A stretch of 5,596 nucleotides of DNA from Bacteroidota bacterium (GTDB taxonomy: Bacteria > Bacteroidota > Bacteroidia > Chitinophagales > Chitinophagaceae): positions 1 through 5,596 of the forward strand of contig CANGMV010000085.1 of NCBI GenBank assembly GCA_947454745.1, in the 5' to 3' direction. A program made the translations under genes and the position numbers. Under the pieces are notes generated by a model. That model saw only the letters and a program-made list of their open reading frames with translations, had not been told where the DNA came from and did not search any database. Shown one piece after another: positions 1 to 5,527 of the stretch (the stretch's first letter is position 1; every line of letters begins with the position of its first letter).

Positions 1-381
1 AAAAAGATGGCCTTAATGCCTTGCCATAATATGTTTCAATTTTATGTGGCGGATGGGAAATTAAGTTGTCAATTGTATCAACGCAGTGCAGATGTTTTTT
101 TAGGCGTGCCATTTAATATTGCTTCATATGCTTTATTAACCATGATGATTGCACAGGTTTGCGATTTGGCATACGGCGATTTTGTGCACAGTTTTGGTGA
201 TGTGCATTTGTATAATAATCATTTTGAACAAGCTGAATTGCAATTGTCTCGAACTCCTTTTCATTTGCCAGCAATGAAAATCAATCCCGATGTTAAGGAT
301 ATTTTCTCCTTTCAGTTTGAAGATTTTAGTTTAGAAAATTACGAGTGCCATCCTGGTATTAAAGCACCAGTGGCGGTATAA
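1..381 (+). CDS. thyA: Thymidylate synthase, C-terminal half (5' end cut by window edge)
   Basis: ThyA makes dTMP from dUMP using 5,10-methylene-THF as both carbon donor and reductant, releasing DHF, in the cytoplasm. The reading frame is open from base 1 and the visible part begins at the active-site segment. The catalytic cysteine is in the PCH motif (Cys codon 22-24). It is followed by [10 protein letters not shown] (phosphate-binding Arg/Ser and the Asp), FNIASY (dUMP-binding Asn) and DVHLYNNH (His and Tyr contacting deoxyribose). The protein ends in [10 protein letters not shown], as ThyA proteins do. Compared from memory with the 264-residue E. coli enzyme, the visible part from the Met at base 7 matches residues 141-264 without a gap, so about 140 N-terminal residues lie to the left. 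The Met codon at 7 is internal, not a start. folA follows after 10 bases, fitting a thyA-folA operon. All active-site residues in view are intact. Confidence 0.98.
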   Translation, partial: KKMALMPCHNMFQFYVADGKLSCQLYQRSADVFLGVPFNIASYALLTMMIAQVCDLAYGDFVHSFGDVHLYNNHFEQAELQLSRTPFHLPAMKINPDVKDIFSFQFEDFSLENYECHPGIKAPVAV

Positions 382-391
382 TAAATAAATT

Positions 392-889
392 ATGAGTATG
401 AATATAACCCTAGTAGTTGCAGCGTCTCAAAACAATGCCATTGGTAAAGACAACCAATTGCTATGGCATTTGCCTAAGGATATGCGCTTTTTTAAAAACA
501 CTACTTGGGCATTGCCTATTTTGATGGGGCGTAAAACTTTTGAGTCCATGGGTAGCAGATTGTTGCCAGGAAGGCTCAATATTATTTTAACACACCAACA
601 AGGATTGAAAATTGAAGGCGCCGAAGTAGTCAATTCATTGCAAGCAGCAATTGCATTGGCGACAAAAAATGATTATAAAGAATTGATGGTGATTGGAGGG
701 GGGCAAATTTATGAAATGGCATTGCCATTAGCGAATAAGGTTTGGTTAACGCGTGTACATACGCAAATTGAAGGGGATACCTTTTTCCCTATTTTAGGAG
801 CCGAATGGACAATGCAATCTGTCGAATCTCATGCTGCCGACGAAAAGCATGCTTTTGCATTTGATTTTGAATGTTGGCAAAGAAAATAA
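392..889 (+). CDS. folA: Dihydrofolate reductase
   Basis: FolA reduces DHF to THF with NADPH, recycling the DHF made by the thymidylate synthase just upstream; it is the target of trimethoprim-type antifolates. The 165-residue protein has the usual length of chromosomal bacterial DHFR and the expected motifs in order: NNAIGKDNQLLWHLPKD (16-18 region is the Met20-loop equivalent; Asp30 corresponds to catalytic Asp27 of E. coli), MGRKTFESMG, GRLNIILT, the NADPH-binding VIGGGQIYE (about 100-108) and EGDTFFP (Thr contacting the active-site Asp). Two in-frame ATGs, at 392 and 398, are equally possible starts because no Shine-Dalgarno is present; the protein would be 165 or 163 residues. The gene sits 10 bases after thyA and 3 bases before the next gene, so co-transcription and translational coupling are likely. 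Nothing suggests a mobile trimethoprim-resistance dfr. Confidence 0.97.
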   Translation: MSMNITLVVAASQNNAIGKDNQLLWHLPKDMRFFKNTTWALPILMGRKTFESMGSRLLPGRLNIILTHQQGLKIEGAEVVNSLQAAIALATKNDYKELMVIGGGQIYEMALPLANKVWLTRVHTQIEGDTFFPILGAEWTMQSVESHAADEKHAFAFDFECWQRK

Positions 890-892
890 TTT

Positions 893-1690
893 ATGTATTC
901 ATCTTTCACCCTTCTCAAAAAATATTTTCAGTATTTACTAAAGTCGTCTAATGGCAAAGGCCACGGTGTGCATTCTCCTTTTGTATTTACTTTTATTAAA
1001 GAAGTATTGAATAAAAATGTGCAAGGAAACATGATTCCTGCTATTGAAAATCGTCGCGTGCAATTAATGGCCGACGAGCAATTGGTGCAGGTATGGGATC
1101 GAGGTGCCGGTTCACGACAATCCGCTGGTACACATAGAAAGGTGAGTGCAATTGCCAAAGCCGCCTTAAAGCCTAAAAAGTATAGTCAATTATTGTATAA
1201 AATTATTGCTTATTATAAGCCAGCTCAGGTTTTGGAAATGGGTACTTCACTTGGCATTACTACTTGCTATTTAGCTGCTGCGAATGCGTCGGCCAACATA
1301 GTCACCATGGAAGGTGCGCCCAATGTAGCGCAAATTGCTAGGCATACATTTTCGGATTTAGGATTGAATAATATTAATTTGATAGAAGGTGACTTTGAGG
1401 AAACACTTCCGAATTATTTAAATTCAATTGATTCTGTTGGCATTGCATATGTAGACGGCAATCATAGATACGCACCAACGATGCGTTATTTTGAAAGTTT
1501 ATTACAAAAATCAAATGACGAATCTATTTTAATATTTGATGATATTCACTGGAGTGCCGAAATGGAGCAGGCCTGGGAGGAGATAAAAAATCATGAAGCC
1601 ATTACATTGACTTTTGATTTATTTTTTATCGGATTGGTGTTTGTGAGAAAAGCGCAAAAAGAAAAAGAACATTTTATTATTCGCTATTAA
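893..1690 (+). CDS. Class I SAM-dependent methyltransferase, substrate unknown
   Basis: This is a 265-residue Rossmann-fold methyltransferase with no clear substrate. A short N-terminal region carries a GHGVHSPFVF motif (residues 23-32) and a WDRGAGSR stretch (68-75) leading into RKVSAIAK; I recall both as hallmarks of a Bacteroidota group annotated only as SAM-dependent methyltransferase. The SAM-binding core begins with VLEMGTSLGITT (113-124, motif I), followed by VTMEGAPN (137-144, with the acidic residue expected to bind the ribose), IEGDF (164-168), AYVDGNHRY (185-193) and FDDIHWS (215-221). The YVDGNH and DDIHW pattern resembles the O-methyltransferase/Methyltransf_24 type, where acidic residues may bind a metal, but that is inference. 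I see no signal peptide or membrane segment. It starts 3 bases after the folA stop and ends 11 bases before the RsmF-like gene, so it is surely co-transcribed with them. The methyltransferase call is firm; the substrate is open. Confidence 0.88.
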   Translation: MYSSFTLLKKYFQYLLKSSNGKGHGVHSPFVFTFIKEVLNKNVQGNMIPAIENRRVQLMADEQLVQVWDRGAGSRQSAGTHRKVSAIAKAALKPKKYSQLLYKIIAYYKPAQVLEMGTSLGITTCYLAAANASANIVTMEGAPNVAQIARHTFSDLGLNNINLIEGDFEETLPNYLNSIDSVGIAYVDGNHRYAPTMRYFESLLQKSNDESILIFDDIHWSAEMEQAWEEIKNHEAITLTFDLFFIGLVFVRKAQKEKEHFIIRY

Positions 1691-1701
1691 TTTAAAAGTA
1701 A

Positions 1702-3063
1702 TTGTTACCTGAATCATTTTTAAACTCATTGAAAGGCTTGCCCGGATTTAATAAAGAAAGCTTTGTGCGTGTGCATGATTTAGGGGCACAAGTAACATCC
1801 TTGAGATTAAATCCTGCTAAGCCAATTGAGGTCTCACAGCATGCTTTTTTAAAAAGTACAACACCAATACCATGGTGTGCAAATGGATATTATTTATCGG
1901 AACGCCCTTCCTTTGTAACAGATCCGCTATGGCATGCAGGGGCTTATTATGTGCAGGAAGCAAGTAGCATGTTTATTCAAACAATATTGGATCAGGTCAT
2001 GCCACAAGCCAAGGGTAAAATCGCTTTGGATTTGTGTGCAGCACCAGGGGGGAAGTCTACATTACTAGCAAGTCATTTTAAGCAAGGATTGGTTGTGGCG
2101 AATGAAACCATTAAATCGAGGAATGCCATTTTAGTGGAAAATATTACTAAGTGGGGATCAGATCATGTGGTGGTGACACAAAACGATCCATCACATTTTA
2201 AAGCGCTTCCACATTTTTTTGACCTTTTGTTAATTGATGCACCCTGCAGTGGTAGTGGCTTATTTCGTAAAGATCCTACTGCTATTAATGAATGGAGTGA
2301 AGAGGCGGTGCAACATTGTAGCACAAGACAAATTAGGATTTTGGAGGAAAGTATCGATACATTAAAAGAAGGAGGCTATTTGATCTATTCCACCTGCTCT
2401 TACTCCTTTGAAGAGGATGAAAAAATGATGGATGCAATTGCTGCTATGCCTGGGATGCAAAATTTCAGTTTAACTATTCCAGCTTCATGGAATATTGTTG
2501 AAACGGAAAGTCCATTACATCATGCAAAAGGATATCGTTTTTATCCTGACCAACTTGAAGGGGAAGGTTTTTTTGTAACTGTGTTTCAAAAAAAAGCTGC
2601 ATTGAACGGAGGATGTTATACTGCCGATTTTAAATGGACCCCTATCACAAAACAAGAGCAAGCTGTTTTAGCTACACATTTTGAATTCCCAAGTAATTAT
2701 ATTGCTATAAGCCACCAAAATACATTGCTAGCAATTCCTGAATTTTTTGAAACTGCAATTCGGGCATTGTTAAAAAACATGTATGTAAAAAAACTAGGTA
2801 TTGATATTGGTGCAATTAAAGGCAAGGATTTGATTCCTGCCCATGCATTGGCCATGAGTGATTGGTCTCATTTGCCATATGGTCGTATTGAAGTTGACCT
2901 TGCAACTGCGCTCCAATATTTAAGAAGGGCCGATTTGGTACTTGAGGGAAATAAAGGTTGGCAAGCCATATGTTTCCAAAATGTACGGCTGGGCTGGGCA
3001 AAATTACTACCCAACCGAACGAATAATTACTATCCAACTGAATGGAGAATATTGAAATACTAA
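1702..3063 (+). CDS. rsmF: RsmF-like 16S rRNA m5C methyltransferase (NOL1/NOP2/Sun family), TTG start
   Basis: Members of this family use SAM to form 5-methylcytosine in rRNA; E. coli RsmF modifies C1407 of 16S rRNA. The 453-residue protein (E. coli RsmF is about 480) has an N-terminal LPESF...SLRLNP segment (2-38), PIPWC and YYVQEASSM (55-59, 82-90), SAM motif I LDLCAAPGGK (109-118), the DAPCSGSG motif with Cys182, and YSTCSY with catalytic Cys232, so both family cysteines are intact. The C-terminal part, ending in GWQAICFQNVRLGWAK and a Tyr-Pro near the end, matches the PUA-like RNA-binding domain of RsmF, which favours RsmF over RsmB. The start must be TTG at 1702: an in-frame TAA lies directly before it (1699-1701), the first in-frame ATG is residue 90, and the conserved LPxxF begins one codon later. 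The exact target cytosine in this organism is inferred only. Confidence 0.9.
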   Translation: MLPESFLNSLKGLPGFNKESFVRVHDLGAQVTSLRLNPAKPIEVSQHAFLKSTTPIPWCANGYYLSERPSFVTDPLWHAGAYYVQEASSMFIQTILDQVMPQAKGKIALDLCAAPGGKSTLLASHFKQGLVVANETIKSRNAILVENITKWGSDHVVVTQNDPSHFKALPHFFDLLLIDAPCSGSGLFRKDPTAINEWSEEAVQHCSTRQIRILEESIDTLKEGGYLIYSTCSYSFEEDEKMMDAIAAMPGMQNFSLTIPASWNIVETESPLHHAKGYRFYPDQLEGEGFFVTVFQKKAALNGGCYTADFKWTPITKQEQAVLATHFEFPSNYIAISHQNTLLAIPEFFETAIRALLKNMYVKKLGIDIGAIKGKDLIPAHALAMSDWSHLPYGRIEVDLATALQYLRRADLVLEGNKGWQAICFQNVRLGWAKLLPNRTNNYYPTEWRILKY

Positions 3064-3126
3064 ACTTTACACATTAGTTATATTTATAATTTAATATTTT
3101 ATCTTTTTCTTTGCAATCCATTTTTG

Positions 3127-3134
3127 TACCTTTG
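3127..3134 (+). promoter_or_regulatory. Bacteroidota -7 promoter element (TAnnTTTG) of the DPBB/lipoprotein unit
   Basis: TACCTTTG matches the TAnnTTTG -7 consensus read by the primary sigma factor of Bacteroidota. It lies in an AT-rich 75-base gap after the RsmF-like gene, and only four bases (CACC) separate it from the ATG at 3139. I do not see a good TTTG -33 element at the usual distance (about 19-21 bases upstream); that place holds only a T-run. If the element is used, transcription would begin at or within a base or two of the start codon, giving a leaderless mRNA. Confidence 0.6.
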
Positions 3135-3138
3135 CACC

Positions 3139-3816
3139 ATGTTTAGAAAGTGGATATTGTCATTATGCTTATTGATTGGTCTTATGGCCAATAATGCTGC
3201 AATTGCTGCAAAGCATAAGCCTGTCAAAAAGCAGGCTACACATGTTAGTGTTAAGCATGACAAAAAAAGCAAGTCTAAACACAGTGCCAAAACAAAACAA
3301 GGTACTAAGCAAGGCAAGAAAAAAGGAAAAAAAACGAATAAAGGGAAAGCGAACAACCAATCGGATGTAAGTACTGAGCAAGTTTCGAATGAGGCTGGCG
3401 AAAAAACGATAGCGGCTCCTTTACAAATGATCGCACAAAACAAAGAGAAGTCAAGAATTAGTGACAGTGTACATAAAACAGTTTTTGCGAATGTAAATAA
3501 GGCAGATGAAGAAGGTTATTTTGCATCGATGTTTACTGCTCAAAAAAAAGCAGCCAATTTTCAGACATTAGAAGGTACAGCTGCTGTGTTTAAAAGCATT
3601 AGCGGATGGGAGGATAAAAAGTTTTATGTGTTAACGAATCAACTTCCGGTGGGCACGCTGGTTCGAATTACTACATCTGATTTAAAAAGCATTTGTGCAA
3701 AAGTGATCAATGTATTACCAGAAATGGGCAATGCAGTTCAATATCGTTTAAATGATGCTGCTGCTGCAATTTTAGGCATCACCAACAAGACTTTCCAGGT
3801 TTCTGTTACGTATTAA
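3139..3816 (+). CDS. Exported Lys-rich protein with degenerate RlpA-like DPBB domain
   Basis: The 225-residue protein has three parts. Residues 1-24 form a Sec signal peptide (MFRK, a hydrophobic core, then AIAA), with likely signal peptidase I cleavage before Lys25. Residues 25-70 are a disordered, strongly basic stretch with 19 Lys and only one acidic residue. Residues about 146-225 (GTAAVF, FYVLTNQLPVGTLVRIT, KVINVLPEMGN, RLNDAAAAILGI, VSVTY) follow the double-psi beta-barrel pattern of RlpA-like domains. The segment matching RlpA's DRGP, which supplies the catalytic Asp, reads NVLPEMG here, so lytic transglycosylase activity is doubtful; a binding role at the cell wall is more likely. The mature protein has a single cysteine, Cys186. 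I chose ATG 3139 because it gives a clean signal peptide; a TTG at 3124 would add five residues but overlaps the promoter element. The lipoprotein gene follows after 9 bases. Confidence 0.75.
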   Translation: MFRKWILSLCLLIGLMANNAAIAAKHKPVKKQATHVSVKHDKKSKSKHSAKTKQGTKQGKKKGKKTNKGKANNQSDVSTEQVSNEAGEKTIAAPLQMIAQNKEKSRISDSVHKTVFANVNKADEEGYFASMFTAQKKAANFQTLEGTAAVFKSISGWEDKKFYVLTNQLPVGTLVRITTSDLKSICAKVINVLPEMGNAVQYRLNDAAAAILGITNKTFQVSVTY

Positions 3817-3825
3817 TTATTATTT

Positions 3826-4554
3826 ATGAAATGTAAATTATGTGTATGCCTTTTATCAATGGCATTGTTTTTTGTGAGTTGTGCGCAACAAAGTCAACAA
3901 GGCACTTTGGCTACAACCCTTTCAGCAAAAGCTTTTCAAATAGAAGTACAAAAGCCTAATACGCAAATATTAGATGTGCGCACTGCAGGTGAATTTCAGG
4001 GAGGTCATATTGCCAATGCATTGCAAGCCAATTGGAATGACCAAAGCGAATTTGAAAACCGAACCCAACACTTAGATAAAAATAAAACCGTGTATGTGTA
4101 TTGTCAAGCAGGAGGAAGAAGCGCTGCAGCACAAGCCTATCTTATTAATAAAGGATTTAAAGTAATTAATTTAGAAGGCGGAATGAGTAATTGGAAAATG
4201 AATGGAATGGCAGTTGAAGGAAACGCAAACACAACTCAAATGCTTGTTTCGGATTTTGACAAAGTAATTGGTTCCAACAAATTAGTTTTAGTAGATATTG
4301 GTGCAAGCTGGTGTCCTCCTTGTCGTAAAATGGCGCCAACGATTGAAAAAATCAAAACACAGTTTGCTAAGAAACTTTATTTTTTAGCAGTTGACGGCGG
4401 AGTGGATATGGATGTAATGAAACATGTACAATTTGAAACCTTGCCTACTTTTATCATTTATAATAATGGCAAAGAAGTGTGGAGAAAAACGGGCATTGTT
4501 CCTGAAGCAGATTTTATTCAGGTTTTCGATAGCCTCTTAAAAAATCAGCAATAG
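3826..4554 (+). CDS. Rhodanese-thioredoxin fusion lipoprotein
   Basis: This is a 242-residue envelope protein in three parts. A lipoprotein signal peptide ends at the lipobox FVSC, giving lipidated Cys19. Next comes a rhodanese domain (about 33-130) with ILDVRTAGEFQGGHI, the active-site loop CQAGGRS (Cys93) and LEGGMSNW. Last is a thioredoxin domain (about 138-240) with ASWCPPC (Cys163 and Cys166) and the cis-proline segment TLPTF (Pro207). All catalytic residues of both domains are present. Rhodaneses carry sulfur as a cysteine persulfide, while CPPC thioredoxins reduce or exchange disulfides, so the fusion could reduce persulfides or repair oxidised thiols; the actual substrate is unknown. 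Residues after Cys19 (AQQSQQ) lack acidic residues, so no surface-export signal is evident and a periplasm-facing anchor is likely. The signal peptide itself carries three further cysteines (3, 6, 8). The gene is probably co-transcribed with the DPBB gene, and its last 41 bases overlap the end of fmt. Confidence 0.9.
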   Translation: MKCKLCVCLLSMALFFVSCAQQSQQGTLATTLSAKAFQIEVQKPNTQILDVRTAGEFQGGHIANALQANWNDQSEFENRTQHLDKNKTVYVYCQAGGRSAAAQAYLINKGFKVINLEGGMSNWKMNGMAVEGNANTTQMLVSDFDKVIGSNKLVLVDIGASWCPPCRKMAPTIEKIKTQFAKKLYFLAVDGGVDMDVMKHVQFETLPTFIIYNNGKEVWRKTGIVPEADFIQVFDSLLKNQQ

Positions 4555-5449
4555 GCATTCTCTTTTTCCCTTCCCATTGTATATCATTCAATACAAGATA
4601 GCCGTCCTTGCATGCAAATTTTGCAAAGCTTTTCCCGTCGGTTACAAATGTCCCCGGGGCTTCTTTAGGATTTTCATGCTCAATAAGGGTGCTATATAAT
4701 TTTACAATCTTACCGTCCACTTTGGTAATGGCGCCTGGGAATGGAGCAAGCCCACGCACATGATTGTGTATATTTTGAACAGGAGCTTCCCAATTAATTT
4801 CACAGTCCTTGGTGAAAATTTTTGGAGCATGTTTTATTTGACTTTCATCAGCCACTCCAATTTGAGGTTGAGATTGAATATTGCCCGCCACTAAACCTTG
4901 TAATGTTTTTACCAATAATTGAGCACCTACTTCCATCATGGTATCATGCAATTCACCTGCAGTCATATTTTCGGTAATGCCTATACGGTCTTGTAATAAT
5001 ATATCGCCTGTATCAATGGCATGTTGCAATTGAAAGGTAGTAACCCCAGTTTCTTTTTCCCCATTTATAATTGCCCAATTAATTGGGGCAGCCCCACGAT
5101 ATTGAGGCAATAAGGACCCATGCACATTTAAAGTGCCCATGGGTGGATATGACCATATTTTTTCAGGCAACATTCTAAAAGCTACCACCACTTGTAAGTC
5201 GGGCTTCCAAGCACTTAGGGCCTCAAAAAACTCCGGAGCTTTCAATTTTTCGGGCTGTAATAAAGGTAAATTATGGGCCGAAGCAAATTGTTTTACCGCA
5301 CTCTGCTGTAGCTGCATGCCTCTGCCACCGGGCTTATCAGGCGCGGTAACCACTCCAACTACGTTCATTTTTGCAGCTAATAATGCATTCAAAGAGGCCA
5401 CTGCAAAGGCAGGGGTTCCCATAAATACGATTCTCGGTTTTTTGTCCAT
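4514..5449 (-). CDS. fmt: Methionyl-tRNA formyltransferase
   Basis: Fmt transfers a formyl group from 10-formyl-THF to initiator Met-tRNA in the cytoplasm, making the fMet-tRNA that starts protein synthesis. The 311-residue protein is close to the roughly 315 of E. coli. The N-terminal formyltransferase domain (about 1-200) carries RIVFMGTPAFA (6-16), the tRNA-discriminating loop APDKPGGRG (36-44), NVHGSLLPQYRGAAPI (108-123) and DTGDILL (146-152). The catalytic triad is intact at Asn108, His110 and Asp146, the same numbers as in E. coli. The C-terminal domain (about 206-311) has INWEAP, VRGLAPFPGA and a basic end (KKRMPIADF...GYRKPE) suited to tRNA binding. The start at 5449 lies four bases after a TAnnTTTG element, and no Shine-Dalgarno is seen. 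Its last 41 bases are antisense to the converging lipoprotein gene. The def gene, a common partner of fmt, is not in view. Confidence 0.97.
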   Translation of the reverse strand: MDKKPRIVFMGTPAFAVASLNALLAAKMNVVGVVTAPDKPGGRGMQLQQSAVKQFASAHNLPLLQPEKLKAPEFFEALSAWKPDLQVVVAFRMLPEKIWSYPPMGTLNVHGSLLPQYRGAAPINWAIINGEKETGVTTFQLQHAIDTGDILLQDRIGITENMTAGELHDTMMEVGAQLLVKTLQGLVAGNIQSQPQIGVADESQIKHAPKIFTKDCEINWEAPVQNIHNHVRGLAPFPGAITKVDGKIVKLYSTLIEHENPKEAPGTFVTDGKSFAKFACKDGYLVLNDIQWEGKKRMPIADFLRGYRKPE

Positions 5450-5453
5450 AGGG

Positions 5454-5461
5454 CAAAGTTA
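5454..5461 (-). promoter_or_regulatory. -7 promoter element (TAnnTTTG) of fmt
   Basis: Read on the minus strand this is TAACTTTG, a match to the Bacteroidota -7 consensus. Four bases (CCCT) separate it from the fmt ATG, the same spacing as the element before the DPBB gene. A TTTG -33 element is not apparent upstream. The layout predicts a leaderless or near-leaderless fmt transcript. Confidence 0.6.
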
Positions 5462-5481
5462 GTTTATCTGCCATAATTATG

Positions 5482-5489
5482 TACTTTTG
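5482..5489 (+). promoter_or_regulatory. -7 promoter element (TAnnTTTG) of the FKBP gene
   Basis: TACTTTTG fits TAnnTTTG and lies 38 bases before the ATG at 5528, so the transcript would carry a 5' leader of roughly 34 bases. The leader ends in an A/T-rich stretch directly before the start codon, which is common where Shine-Dalgarno sequences are not used. No convincing -33 TTTG is present. Confidence 0.5.
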
Positions 5490-5527
5490 CCCTTTGTGCC
5501 CTAGGCGCTTTATTTAAAAAATACAAT

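Larger units (their letters stand above)
5450..5493. repeat. 8-bp perfect inverted repeat in the fmt/FKBP divergent promoter region
   Basis: AGGGCAAA at 5450-5457 is the exact reverse complement of TTTGCCCT at 5486-5493, with 28 bases between the arms. Each arm is the 3' end of a TAnnTTTG element plus the following CCCT, one on each strand, so the two divergent promoters share the same sequence around the expected start of transcription. This may simply reflect two promoters of one consensus rather than an operator. Confidence 0.45.

Noticed and set aside
392..889. folA as a mobile trimethoprim-resistance gene (dfr cassette)
   Set aside because: It sits between thyA and housekeeping genes in a tight operon, with no attC site, integron or insertion sequence nearby and no base-composition break that I can see.
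928..1158. A 76-codon minus-strand open frame opposite the orphan methyltransferase
   Set aside because: It is a shadow of a real gene whose motifs are on the plus strand; no start signal or protein family is visible.
3064..3126. Terminator or small RNA in the AT-rich gap after the RsmF-like gene
   Set aside because: I see only A/T-rich sequence with no stable GC-containing stem and no RNA-family signature; the only supportable element is the promoter at its right end.
3124..3138. TTG at 3124 as the start of the DPBB protein
   Set aside because: It lies just before and overlaps the TAnnTTTG element, would put five non-signal-like residues (MYLCT) before a good signal peptide, and an ATG is available at 3139.
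3139..3168. Cys10 of the DPBB protein as a lipoprotein attachment site
   Set aside because: LSLC is a poor lipobox and the hydrophobic core continues past it to a signal peptidase I-type AIAA site, so a soluble exported protein is more likely.
3099..3443. A 114-codon open frame on the minus strand rich in Phe, Leu and Cys that looks like a membrane protein
   Set aside because: It is the complement of the lysine-rich part of the DPBB gene: AAA/AAG codons read as TTT/CTT give a false hydrophobic protein. It also covers the promoter region of the plus-strand gene.
4532..4573. Possible terminator between the lipoprotein gene and fmt: GCCT (4532-4535) pairing with AGGC (4553-4556), followed by a T-rich run
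   Set aside because: The stem is only four base pairs with a 17-base loop, too weak to call an intrinsic terminator.
5133..5462. A 109-codon plus-strand open frame opposite the start of fmt
   Set aside because: It is antisense to the best-conserved part of Fmt (catalytic Asn108/His110 region to the N-terminus), shows no recognisable motif, and Fmt is unmistakable.
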